DNA from: Hydrangea macrophylla
Lineage: Eukaryota; Streptophyta; Magnoliopsida; Cornales; Hydrangeaceae
Assembly (NCBI GenBank): GCA_033977485.1
Contig: CM066984.1
Location: forward strand, 113,825,251 to 113,889,250
Direction of reading: 5' to 3'
Length of the DNA stretch: 64,000 bases
Shown here: one piece after another, positions 1 through 11,818 of the stretch
How the letters are laid out: every line of letters begins with the position of its first letter
How positions within the stretch are numbered: the first letter of the stretch is position 1
Made by a program: the position numbers and the translations under genes
The notes under the pieces: generated by a model
What the model saw: only the letters and a program-made list of their open reading frames with translations
What the model was told of the DNA's origin: nothing
Databases searched by the model: none

Positions 1-242
1 TACTTACTTCTCGAGATTAATAATACAGATAAAGTGACAATCTTAAATGTTGACCGGAGACATTAAGGAAGTGTTTGAGGGGTTTATAGACATTAAGATG
101 TATTACATTATTTTCTTTTCCTGGAAAAAAAAAAAACCATGATATAGTTAGAACTGATAAGGGAATGGAAGTGGTGCTTGAATTAAGATTCTATGAGTTC
201 AATAATCTTTTTAATTATTCTGTACAAGTTATGTTTTAATAT
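1..242. other. Unassigned flanking DNA
   Basis: AT-rich sequence left of the outermost LTR. No coding frame or repeat boundary is recognised. It should be the genomic flank of gypsy A. The five bases before the LTR (AATAT) would be its target duplication, but this cannot be checked because the opposite LTR is truncated. Confidence 0.3.
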
Positions 243-2527
243 TGCCGCAGCTCGGTCCCATATGCAATAGCGGAATTAAAGTCCGTGGCATGCCACCGAG
301 GCTACTCCAATTCATTAACGTTCCCAAAGGAATTAGTTTTAAGAGCACTTAGCGGAAAAAGAAACATAACTCTCGTTCTAGTACGTACCGGAGCCAATCG
401 AAAATAAACTATTCGCCCAGAGGCTTCAAAATTCAATCCAATTAATTTTCCCTTAAAAGGGTCCCAATAGAAGCTTAAGTTTGTAATTAGAACTTTTGAA
501 AAGGTTTGGAAGTAGGAGAACCAACTAGGCTTGGCAGGGGGTATCTAGATCGATCGAACGTCCCTTTCGACCAGTCGAAAGTCCCATCGACCAAGTGCCT
601 TTACTGAAATTTCAAGCAGAGGGGCATTCAACCGGTCGAATGGGTCCCTTTGACCGGTCAAAAGTCCTTTGACAGCAAAGCCACTTGTTTTTGTCCAACT
701 TTCGACGCAACAAAAAGTGCCCTATCAAATTCCATTCCTTCCAAAACTTTATGAAAGTTATTTAAACATATATATATATATATATATATCAACATGTCAC
801 TTGAAGGTAAACGTTTACTGAACACGTTAAGGACGCGTTTGGCACCAATCTCAATAGTGCACCAAGCCTTGCATAAACATGAACTATCGACTCCTTTACG
901 TACTTAAATCCAAGCTCATGAGTTCTTTCACAACTCCAACTTATGAAAAGACATGCGATATAATAAAACGTTTCAAAACATAACCAGAGCTTCTATTATC
1001 CAAATTCTATTACAGAATTAGCATCCATTCCTATTACAAGTTCCTTAATCAAAATGAAGGAAATAAAACGATTCAATTTACAAAACTATGAGATAAACAT
1101 CTATATGTCGCCTTCTAAGTGAACTCCCGACATCTCGTGATCACTTTCCCGATTCCTCGTCGGCATTAACACCTGAAATGGTTATTTGAATAACCACACA
1201 TAATCAATTTGTTTAAGCTAACGCTTAGTGAATAAAACAACAATGCACATGAATGATAAACAAGCTCGCATTCACATCTCTACATTTCATACTAGTCTCC
1301 AGATCTCACGTGTATGTTCCATACTCCCAATCCGCGACTCCTCGCCAATAAGTCCACGCGAAAGGGTAAGACCCACGAATCTTTTCTTCAATCGTGCGAC
1401 CTTAATGTCTATACCGACTCCACAAGATGGCTTGGTAACCATGTACTCCTTTGACCCACATAAGCAACTCAACATGCTCACCATGCTTTCGGTAAATAAA
1501 ACATTTCACCATGCTATTGGGCTTACTTATCAATATAATCGCCCAATATGAACTACGCAATGTATATCTATAAACTAATACATGCTATTCATACCAAACA
1601 TGAATACATGACAAGAAATCATCCCAAAATACATGGTTGAATCACTCACCTCCGAATAATGCTCTTAAACTACGATCCAAAGATAACCCGAGCACAAAGA
1701 ACGTGCAGAAGTGCGTCTAGTACAATCCCTATGGATCAAAAGTCTGATTATCAACTTTTATGAAAAATTCTAGAAATGACTTTTCGAAAAACTTGGCCAA
1801 ACAAGGCCTAATAGGTATCAAAACGACGGCCTTACCTCGAGGAGCTCGAATATAAAATCTAAGAGAAAACAGACAGACGAAGGGACGTCATTTGTCGTTG
1901 GAAAGCTCGAAACAACTATATCTCCCTTTGGCCTCTTTTTGAAACTTAGGTCAAGACTTATGAAAATTATGAAAGCCATCTATAACTATATATAGACAAC
2001 ACTTTCAGAAATTGTGTTTACCGCCCCACAAGTTTTCAAACTCCGAATTAGTCTCTGAAACTTTCTACACAGCTAATTCATAGCTTCACGAGTGAAACCT
2101 CAAAATTATAAGAGTTTTCGCCTAAGTTCCGTTTGGTTGCTAAAACGCAAGTTCTTATATGACTTTTCTGAAATTGCTAATTTGCCTACCAAATTAATAG
2201 CGTGTTAATTCGTCCCCACCAGGATATTAAAACAAACAACAGAAATAAATTCTAAACCAAAAAATAATACAGATAGTGAAATACACAGGTAAACATTTAT
2301 TTTCAGAAAAACATTTAAGGTATTCCACAATGACCGTCTCATACTCGGAGAGACGTCACAACAACAAAACACTCAATCTACACAGTCTCAAAGGGTTCTC
2401 TAACACAGATACCCAAATCGACTCGTGAGTCAAAACTCACTCAAACATGTGCTACAAGTGCACTACACATCACATTATCATGCAAGATAATGTAATGAAA
2501 TGCGATAACACATATACGGATGTTACA
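243..2527 (-). repeat. 3' LTR of Ty3/gypsy element A
   Basis: About 2.29 kb, starting TGCCGCAG and ending GGATGTTACA on the + strand; on the element's own strand it begins TGTAACA. Bases ~260-770 match 28475-28985 almost base for base, which pairs it with the truncated 5' LTR there. A pyrimidine run just right of it (2530-2540) is the minus-strand polypurine tract. It contains a degraded palindrome cluster (545-665), a TA microsatellite (769-790) and a likely minus-strand TATA region near 1980-1996. The left boundary rests on weak alignment with the other copy. Confidence 0.8.
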
Positions 2528-2539
2528 ATACTCTCTCCC

Positions 2540-2968
2540 TTAAAAGAAGTTTGTCCCCAAACTTATACCTTATGCCACGAAAAGGTGCGGATACTGAGTA
2601 CGCATCTCATCTTCCAATTCCCATATCATCTCCTCTGTCGTTTGGTTATGCTATAACACTTTCACTTTCGATATCACTTTATTCCGTAAGGTTTGATCCT
2701 TCCGATCCAAGATCTCTACCAGATAAGCAACATACGTCAAATCACTCTGAATCTCATTCGACGGCGGAGTCACCACTTGTTCCCTATCCTCCATTAAGTG
2801 TTTACCTAACAATGATACATGGAATACGTTAAGGATTTGTGCATACTCATTCGGCAAATCCAATCGATATGCTACGGGTCTAACTCTCCCAATGATTTCA
2901 AAAGGTCCTGCATACCTCGGATTGAGTTTTCCGTATCTCCCAAATCTAGTAATCCCCTTTGAAGGTGA
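2540..2968 (-). pseudogene. Gypsy A integrase C-terminus and chromodomain (fragment)
   Basis: Minus-strand frames encode the end of a chromovirus integrase (VFHVSLL motif, 2651-2863) followed by a chromodomain-like tail ([19 protein letters not shown]). This matches the corresponding end of gypsy B at 31293-31600. The upstream part of the same coding region resumes at 24079, on the far side of the copia insertion. The fragment has in-frame stops and is not functional. The chromodomain places the element in the Tekay/Del group of chromoviruses. Confidence 0.8.
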
Positions 2969-4475
2969 TGAGGGAAAATTAGGTTTAAAAATTATTTTAA
3001 ACGCACAGCAGAAAGAACAAGTTACAAAAACTTATTGGTAGCCCAAGATCTACTACTCGTCAATTCCATAGATGCGTACTAACAAGAGGGAGAAGAAATA
3101 CACCTCTCGTCTTGAACCCAATTATGATATTCTTCTTTTTTTGGTGATATAGCAGCCTCCACTAGGTTGTCTTCACCCTTATGTCTCCTATGATGCTTCT
3201 CAGAGAGGCTAGAGATGGTGGGATCTCTAATAGGGAGGATGGAGAAGGTTTGGGGCTCTAAAATAGTTTCTGCAGCTTCTGACGTTAAAAAATGACGAAC
3301 TTCTTTTCCAGGACGCAGCTACCCTATTTGTAGATTCCCAGAACTGACATAACGATTGACCGATCGAAGTGGCCTCGATCGATTGAACCTTCGATCAATC
3401 GAACCACGTTCAAGCAATCGAACCTGCCATGACTTCGATCGATCGAACCAACTTCTATTGATCGAACCTGTCTTGACAAGATCCTCATGTGCCTTTCCAA
3501 GTATCCTAGTGGAGCTAAGAGTGGGACCTCCTAGGTTCTTTATTGTTGGCTCTGATCAATTATCAATTACCATAACCAAACGCTTTGATTAGCAAACTAA
3601 CTAACTGATCAGTTACCGTTTACTCCACTATAAAATGATAACTGAATTCCAACTCAAAAGAACATATCCGAAGCGATAACTAGACTTGTATGTTGTACTA
3701 ATATCCTTCTATCTTCAGCATTCGCAAGCATATTCAAGTAGTCGGATAAATGGTCACTGTCAACTTGAATCATGATTACTTCTTATATTGCTTAAGTCTC
3801 ATTCACCACTCATGATTACCAAACATGTTGATAACTACTTATCAACAAGACTACAGTTCTCAATAATCAACTTGGTGACATCCTCAAGGGAATGCTTACT
3901 ATGAATCAGAGGGTAGATTCTATCTTGACAATATATGTTCACAACCCTATGAACATGATATACCCAAGATACCCAGGTGTTGATCTTTTATAGACCTCAC
4001 TGATTGGTAAGTCAAAGCAGTCATATCCACAGTCTGTGTTCATAATCAACTCAAGATTGAGAACACGTACCTTATACAAGTTATGAGTTCCTATTGACTG
4101 TTGATAGCCTTAAGCATCAATAGGAAAACTCAGGTCCGTCAATGCACTATAAGCACTAGCATATTAACTAAGAGTTACACTCTAGTGATTGAGATTAATC
4201 ACTCCATCCAATGGTAGTTAATTACGCTACAGTGTAAACCTAATGAGATATCCAGTCTCATCATCCACTGTGATAATTTTTAAGCATGAAAGAATAGTAT
4301 TTCGTATCTCACTTGTATGTATCTCATACACACACAGATTACTTACTATGATACTTAGTGATTAACAATCATCTCATTAAAGAAACATACATAGTGAAAT
4401 GTAAAGTTGATATCCATATATTAAAATGTCAATGTCTCATACATAAAGTAATGGTTTGAGGGCACAAACCTAACA
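2969..4475 (-). repeat. 3' LTR of the copia element
   Basis: 1507 bases, TGAGGGAAAA...AACCTAACA on the + strand, near-identical in layout to 22575-24078. Sampled blocks differ mainly by transitions. A palindrome cluster based on CGATCGATCGAA lies at 3358-3474. The minus-strand TATA box found in the 5' copy (TATAAATAG) is altered here (TATTTG at 3325-3330 on the + strand). The minus-strand polypurine tract (AAGTGGGAGTTTG) abuts at 4476-4488. Confidence 0.92.
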
Positions 4476-5149
4476 AACTCCCACTTACACTCACAACCAT
4501 ATAGGATTACATCCGAGACCTAGACTATATAGATGACGATCAAAGACCTTCTGTGGCAAGGTCTTTGTAAACGGATCTGCAAGATTGTCAGAGGTGGCAA
4601 TCTTGCTGACAATCACATCTCTATGTTGAACAATATCTCAGATTAGATGATATTTCCACTCTACGTGCTTTCCCTTTCCGTAGTTCCTTGGCTCCTTGGA
4701 CTGAGCCACTGCCCCACTATTATCACAATAAAGCGTAATAGGTGACAACGACGCTGGTACCACCTCGAGCTCCATAAGGAACTTTTTGAGCTAAATAGCT
4801 TCCTTTGCGGCTTCACAAGCAGCCACATACTCAGCTTCTGTAGTTGAGTCTGCAATGCATTTCTGTTTAATGCTCTTCCAACTAACAGCACCACCTCACA
4901 AGGTAAAGAGATGGCCGGACGTCGACTTCCTCAAATCTTTATCTGACATAAAATCCGAGTCAGTGTATCCCACTGGAATTAACTCACTACCACCTTACAT
5001 AAGCATGTAATCTTTAGTCCTTCTCAAGTTCTTAAGAATGTGCTTAATAGCTGTCCAGTGCTCTGGACTTGGATTTGATTGATATCTACTAACCATGCCA
5101 ACGGCAAAGTAGATATCTAATCTAGTGCATAACATCGCATACATGAGAG
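4476..5149 (-). pseudogene. Copia reverse transcriptase C-terminus and RNase H (fragment)
   Basis: Minus-strand translation gives the end of a copia reverse transcriptase (LMYAMLCTRLDIYFAVGMVS near 5080-5150) followed by RNase H motifs: an EAEYVAACEAA-like stretch near 4800-4850 and a CDNSGAVA-like stretch near 4710. Several stops and a frame change (4661-4894 lies in another frame) break it. The upstream reverse transcriptase continues at 6750, on the other side of a solo LTR. Confidence 0.85.
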
Positions 5150-6749
5150 TGAAAAATGCATGTTCATAGCGTATTACATGATCTTTTATGCATACTTTTA
5201 TCCCCAAAGTCCCTACATTTAGGTGCATTCGAATAACAATGTTCTTTTTATTGTGTTAATGCTAAACCATATGTTTATGCATTGTTTTATAGGTATTAGA
5301 ATGCAAATCAATGAAGTGAAGCTAAAGAAAAGTGATTCTGGTGAAGAGAACAACGCAAGCAGCTGAGAAAACACCTTTTTTGACAATGAAGAATTCAGAT
5401 TTGGAAGATTTTCTTAGAAATAAAAATTGTATATCTTTGAGTTATGGTCACGTGACCGCAAATGAGAGGCCAATTCAAGTTCTGAGTGAAAAGTTATGGC
5501 TATTCTCCCGTCAGTGCGCAGAGCTGTCAAAATCAGAGAGTTCAAGGGATTGAGGAGAGTTCAATCAATCGAACCTTCGATCGATCGACTTTCAATCAAA
5601 CTAAGCTCGATCAATTGAGCTTTATTTTCTTCCAAAAGTTATTTTGACATCAGATGAAAAGAGGACGCACCAGAACACAAAAAACTGTAGTTTAGGGTAG
5701 TTTTAGGGTTAGATTAGGAGTATATTAGGTTAGACTCATGTTATTCTTCATCTTTTCCATTGTTTTATTGAAGATTATTCAAGATTCAAGTTTCTTTCAA
5801 GTTTATTACAAGTTTATTTTAGATTATTCCAGGATTTTCTTTTCCTTTTCTCTATTTTATTGTTTATTAGTTTATATGTAATGATTACTCTAGGTTACTA
5901 CTTCTGTATTAGTTTATTCATGTTTCCGTAGTTTAGACATTGGAAATATGTGATAAAATATTGATTCTTAGCCTCTACCATATATGATATAGAAAACCTG
6001 GGCTCGATCGATCGAATGTATTTTGATCGATCGAACCAGAGTCATAGTCAAGCGATCGAAGACATTTCGATCGATTGAAGGATGATGATGTTCGATCGAT
6101 CAAGAGCGCTTCGATCGATCGAACTTGCTAATTCCTGAGATGATTCTTTTAAATATTCCATGACTTTCTATTTTAGAAATCTGTCATCAAATTGTCCCAA
6201 TAAGCTCAGTTTGTCACAACAGTTTTTAGAACTTAAAGCCTTAAGGCTATTTTCTTCAATGACTTTTGAAAATCACTTTGAATGATAACACCATTTAGAG
6301 TGCCAGTAATAACCATTGTTTTAAACCGTCTTTCAAGTATTTTAAATCAACTGCGATGATGTAGTCTCGGTCGTGAAAGGGCTATTGATTCTATATCTTT
6401 AGAAAAATACAGAATACTGAAAAGGAATGAACTCCGTAGAGCGTTAATGAATTTGCATAGTAGATGGTTAGGATCAATGTGGATTCACGTGTTTCCAACA
6501 CCTTTAATTTATCTGTTTAATTAGTTATGTTTCTTTATACTTTAGTTTATTATTTAGTTTAATTTAATTGATTAGGATTCATTAGAACCTCCACCCGTAT
6601 ATTGATATTTTCTTTTCTTTAGGTTGTAACTTAGTATATATTCTTCCTATTTCTTCCCTGTGGGATCGACCTGGACTTATCTAGTATTACTTGCACGATC
6701 ACCTACACTTGGGTGATGCACAAGAGCGCACAACTTTTTAGTCGTGTCA
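5150..6749 (+). mobile_element. Athila/Tat-like solo LTR inserted in copia pol
   Basis: This 1.6-kb block interrupts copia pol: joining 5149 to 6750 restores the expected frame across the reverse transcriptase. It starts TGAAAAATGC and ends GTCGTGTCA. About 95 bases before the end is CCCTGTGGGATCGACC. The LARD LTRs carry a similar CCCTGTGGACTCGAC a similar distance from their end, which suggests an Athila/Tat-type LTR read on the + strand. No clear five-base target duplication is visible. TCGATCGATCGA-type palindromes lie at 5563-5605 and 6003-6123. No coding capacity. Confidence 0.65.
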
Positions 6750-7240
6750 CTTCTCACTGTCGAAGCATAGGGAACTCTTGCCATGCAATTCCTCTCCTTT
6801 TGTGTCTTTGGACAATGGTCCTTGGAGAACGTTAAACCATGCCTAAAAGGTAATAAACCTTTCCTTGAATTATCTATTAAAAACCTAGTTAACACCTTAT
6901 CGATATAACTAGGTTGAGATAATCCCATTACCTTTCGATTACGATCCCGAAAGAGCTTTACTCCAAGAATATAGCTCACCTCTCCTAGATCCTTCATATC
7001 GAATGTACTAGCTAGCCAAACCTTAACCGTTGACAATGCTGCTACATCACTTCCAATGAGTAGAATGTTGTCAACGTAAAGCACAAGAAAAGCCACTACT
7101 TTCCCTTCACACTTCTTGTATACACAAGGTTCGTCCAGATTCTATATGAAGCCAAACGATTTGACCGCTTGGTCAAATCGGATGTTCCAACTCTTGGATG
7201 CCTGCTTAAGCCCATAAATAGACTTTTGCAACTTGTATAC
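6750..7240 (-). pseudogene. Copia reverse transcriptase core (fragment)
   Basis: The minus-strand frame at 6677-7096 carries the catalytic box as YVDNILLIG, where the usual second Asp is Asn. It continues with copia-typical DMKDLGEVSYILG and GLSQPSYIDKVL. Bases 7097-7240 encode the preceding YGLKQASKSW-type region with a stop. The segment ends at the TATAC target duplication of the solo LTR on its right. Confidence 0.88.
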
Positions 7241-9250
7241 TGTCACGCCCGTCCCAGAAAATCATTGTTTTAAAAATGTATATTTGAATTTTTGTGAATT
7301 GTCAATGTTATTTGATAATTGAGAATGAGGTTGACTGGAGGTCAACGGTGAGGTGTCAATCGAAGACACAGTAATAAGATATCATATAGCATCAACACGA
7401 TTTAAATGACATTTTATGTGATTAAATGTTATTTGAGATATCTCGTATTTTCATGAATAGTAAATTTACCTATGTAGAGTAAATTTCTTATAGTTTGATC
7501 CTATTTTAGATCATTATGAACACTATGGTGAGAACGTGAGTGAAACGTTGCATAAAAAGTAGGTTATCTAGAGATTCCACGAAATTAGTCAGAACGTGAT
7601 TTTTGGACCCAAACGGAACTTAGTTGAAAACTTTTATAAATTTTAGTTTTCACTCGTGAAGGCATAAAATGGATGTGTGCGACATTTCATAATTTAATTA
7701 GAAGTTTTGAGAACTAGTGGGAGGTAAATGTAATTCCTGAGAGTTGTGCCTATAAATAGTAGTGGATGAGATTTTCATCTTATCCAAAACTTACAAAATA
7801 TCTAGAGAGAGGAGAGAGAAAGAGATTTATTGCCACGACCTTTTCGAAGACAAACGGCGACCGTTCGTCTGTCAGTTTTCAGCCAGATTTCATATTTGGA
7901 CTCCTCGAAGTAAGAGCATCATTTTGATACCTCTTAGGCCTCGTTTGGAAATTTTTTTCGAAAAGTTAATTTTAAAAAATTGGGAAAAACATGTCTATAT
8001 TTGTAGGAATCGTTTAAGATCGTAGATCCGTCATTTATTTGGTCTCCTAGTACTTCTCCTGAAGTTTGAGAGCTATAGCTCGAGGTATAAATTCCGAACC
8101 TTTGTAATATAGAAAATTTTGGATGTTTTAGATATTTTGTGTGAATTGTGATTTGGGAAAAATTCATGTGATAAAGTAGGCCCGTTAATTTTAGCGAGTA
8201 CGTATCAAAAAGCATGGTGATATGGTTATGTGAGTATGCGTAATGTCTATGTGGGTCAAATGGGAGTTTGGTATAATTTTACGCTGGTGCACGCCTCTCG
8301 ATGTTTGAGAGTTTATAGTAGTGACGACTACTTGCTTAGTGTGGAAAGTGACCAACCAGAGCAGTTGGATGCAATGGTTGAGTGATCCTTGGCTAACCAT
8401 TGGCATCACGGTTTAAGATTTACGACTTGCTGATATACTGGGTGAATGCGTATCTCTCTCCCCGGAGACTAAATTATGTGATTTGGATGTTTAAAGCATG
8501 GATTGCCCATATGCATTAGTTTAGAATTGTACATTCAGCATATAGCTGAGCAGTGAAGACTTCCTCCATTGTAGGTGAAAAGAAAAATGGCAAGAAGAAG
8601 CAAGAAGAGTGAGGGCGAAGAATGCCAGGGGAATCACACTTGTTTATACTTTTGTTTTAAATCCTAAACTTGTATTAAGGATTCAGAATTTGTAATATGT
8701 TGTAATAGAACCATGGGGTAGATGTAATCCTTAGTAAACACTCTTGTATTCATGTTTTGAATGGCGGATTGTAGTGGTTTTATGTTGATTTTGGTTTGGC
8801 GACCCATATTTTAGAAAACTACAGAATTGGATAGTTCTGAAGGGAAACAGTCGACTGGGTCGTGTTTCAGTTAACTGGACCTCTAGATTTCAGTCGACTG
8901 GATGGGTTTTCAGTCGACTGGTTTCTGCACGAAAACACCAGATTCTGCATGCACAGTGTCCAGTCGACTGGACAAGGCACCAATCGACTGAAAAATGAAG
9001 GCCCCAGTAGACTGGGTCCCCGATACAATCGACTGGAATGGGCCCTTGGACTTTTCTTACCTTCTGTTTTGAACCTCCAGTTGACCGGACCCTTTGTTAG
9101 TTGACTAAACCTCTACCTTTCAAATTGAATTCGTTTGGACGCGATCCAATTGGCTAAAACTTTTTCTAATTCTGATTTTAAAGGAACTGGATAAGTCTTG
9201 ATGGCGTGCCACGTCTCCTATTTCCGCGCGTAGCGGGATGGGTCGTGACA
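7241..9250 (+). mobile_element. Tekay-like solo LTR, TSD TATAC
   Basis: 2010 bases with perfect seven-base terminal inverted repeats (TGTCACG...CGTGACA) and five-base target duplications TATAC at 7236-7240 and 9251-9255. It shares a block with the gypsy A LTR in reverse orientation (AACGGAACTTAGTTGAAAAC near 7612), so it is a related chromovirus LTR read on the + strand. A TATA box (TATAAATAG) is at 7751-7759, followed by a GAGAGAGGAGAG leader. A cluster of CAGTCGACTG palindromes lies at 8848-9035. No internal region, primer site or partner LTR is present, so it is a solo LTR. Confidence 0.92.
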
Positions 9251-9467
9251 TATACCAAGTTACCTTTCCGACCAGCTATGAACCCTTCTGGTTGTTGCAT
9301 ATAGATGTCCTCCTCAAGATTGTCATTCAAGAATGCAGTCTTGACGTCCATCTGCCAGATCTCATAATCTAGGCATGCAACAATGGATAAGAGTATCCCG
9401 ATGGACTTGAGCATGGCTACCGTCGAGAAGGTTTCCTCATAGTCAATGCCCTCCCTCTGAGTGTAAC
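9251..9467 (-). pseudogene. Copia reverse transcriptase N-terminal part (fragment)
   Basis: The minus strand encodes the copia motifs WQMDVKTAFLNDNLEEDIYM and QQPEGF, in the frame within 9178-9414. It sits between the TATAC duplication of the solo LTR and the GTAAC duplication of the LARD (9463-9467). The coding strand continues upstream at 18945. Confidence 0.88.
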
Positions 9468-10992
9468 TAATGTTGTCAAAATCAAGTTCTTATTTAACCC
9501 TATTAAAAACGTAGTATGTTGGAAGAAGGGTGTCGAGTCCACAGGGATTAATACAAGAACAACGTTTGGGAAGTTAAGTAACTAATTATAATGCTCAAAA
9601 GAAAAAAATAAGAAAAGATGATAAAGAAAAGGAGAAAAAATGACTTTGTGTCTTGCGATTTTTTGTTTGGTTTTTGGAGAAGAGAAGTGTAAATAAATAC
9701 TAATCTAAAAAGCAATAGGTTGGGATCATTCCCCCCCATCTTAGGTCACAACAAGATGAAATGGACTAATGTTTTAAGCACACTCTAAGGTAACATCTCA
9801 TTGTAGCATATTATCAAACACAAGGAGTGCATCTATGTGAAAGATAAAAGGAGCTTTGAGATTTCCATAGAAACGGATTATGAGCTAACGTTTGACTATC
9901 AAGGATACATGACATACAAGATGAAGCATCTATGGCTTCTAATCCGAATGATTTGTCCACCCTACACTAACTAATCTACTTGGTGGACAAATCACATATG
10001 AAGCCTTCAAAAGATAGTATTTAAAACCTAAGAGTTTGAACAATCAAAGATGCTTGACATCAAAGATGAAGACCCCATGTTATAAATCCCCCACACAACA
10101 TTTATCAAACACGTGGAGTGCAAAACACAAGGTTAAATAATATTCTATATGAAATACATAGGGTAGGATTCAAAGTCTAAATTTTGACAATCAAAAATGC
10201 AAAACAAATAAGATGAAGCCCTTAGTTTTGAATCCTATACAAATGAACCCTAGAAATGCTACAACATTAAATCCAAGAGCTCATGATCCACAACCTAAGT
10301 AAATCAAACTAATAATGAAAAACATAGCAACATCATCAAAGAAAAAAAGATAGAAGATGTACCTAGCCATTAAAACTTCAATTGATTGGTTCAAGTTTAC
10401 AAAAATGGAGAAGAAATGGAAGGGAACCCAAGTGGGTTCTAAAATGAGAGCAAAGAAGAAGAAGAAAATAAAAATAAAAATGCAAGATAAGATCCCTAAC
10501 AAAAATCATCTCTTTCTATTTATACAACCTATACTCAATGGCAAACTTGTAAATACAAAAGGGGGAAAAACTGCAGGGGCAGATCGATCCCAGGCAAAAT
10601 ACTGGATCGATCCGCTATTCCAAAACGCAAGCAGAATCTTCGTCCAAAATCGTAGATCGATCCGCGTGTAAAATCGGTTCGATCCGACTTTGCGAGAAGA
10701 CGTCTTCAGGCCCTGGGGAAGCAGCAGATCGATCCGCCTTTATGCCCGGATCGATCCGGTCTTGCTGAATGGTGATTATTGCCCTTTTTATGAGGTGAGA
10801 ACCAAAATACTTAGTTCTAACATCAACCAAGCTCCCAAAATCTACAAGAAAGAGATTTCATTAACAAAAAGTGAATAACAAGAAGAACAACAAAAGTACA
10901 ATTTATCCATTAAATCTCTCAGTATAAGTGATAATTTGTGCCCAATAAGGGTAAAATTATGAAGTTAAGAATGCAATATTAGACACGAATCA
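9468..10992 (-). repeat. LARD 3' LTR
   Basis: About 1525 bases, a few percent different by eye from 17428-18944. A minus-strand TATA box (TATAAATAG, + strand 10516-10524) marks the promoter. A cluster of GGATCGATCC/AGATCGATCC palindromes lies 60-240 bases upstream of it, in U3 (10581-10757). A run TACCCCCC at 10993-11000 is the minus-strand polypurine tract. Confidence 0.92.
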
Positions 10993-11818
10993 TACCCCCC
11001 AACTAGCATGTTGCTAGTCTCTTAGCAATAAAGCTAAATACCAAGAAATTTAGGAATAACATTGCACAACAATTATTTTAAATGAAAGATAAACCGTTTT
11101 CATGGGGAACACGATTGCATTGAGTATATGCAACAAGCCGTTAAACCTCTAGGTTACCCGTAGAGGCAGAGTTTTGTCTCCGGATGGTTCTTGGAATGGT
11201 ACCCACAAACATTTTGTTTCCTCATGATAGTTACCCACTATTTAATGCTGACACTCAACAAAGTCTCAAGAATTTTCAAAAGATCTTAGCACATGACACA
11301 CAAATTCAAAAAGTTCTCAAACTATCATGGTTATTAGATAAACTTCATTAAGCTCAATCTTGGATGCGTGTGTGGTGTGAAGTATATAACTATAAACTAT
11401 CAAGAAGATGGCAATGCTTTCATAATCCGAATTTCATTCAAAAAGCACTTCAACTCAATTCTCACCGGTATTACACTCTAAAAATGAATCGCTCGAAATG
11501 GGTAATACACTCGAGACATACGGGTAAACAGAGTAATAGAAATGGATACCAAAGCCGCGCACATGCCAATGATGAAAAACGTAAGTGTGAAAAACGAGTA
11601 AAAATTAATCTCATGAAAGATACTATTCACTAGAGGATGTGAAATAACTCTAACTACTTGTCATATCTGTTTCAAACTCCGAATCACACAACTTGAGGAT
11701 CAATTAGGACCTTCAGGGGGTTGTAGAGTGGGAAAGTGATGTTAGGTGAAGGATAAGGGGAAATGAAGTGAGATGTTTGTGTACAAACTTAGGATTTATT
11801 GGAATGTATGGATACAGA
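10993..11818 (-). other. LARD internal region, 3' part
   Basis: Non-coding sequence between the polypurine tract and the nested solo LTR. Only short frames without recognisable retroelement motifs are present. The last five bases (11814-11818, ACAGA) are the target duplication of the nested LTR. Confidence 0.7.

Noticed and set aside
10357..10671. Lys-rich frames in the LARD LTRs (also 18316-18750) as genes
   Set aside because: They lie in the two LTR copies, read through the promoter and the palindrome cluster, and contain no retroelement domain.
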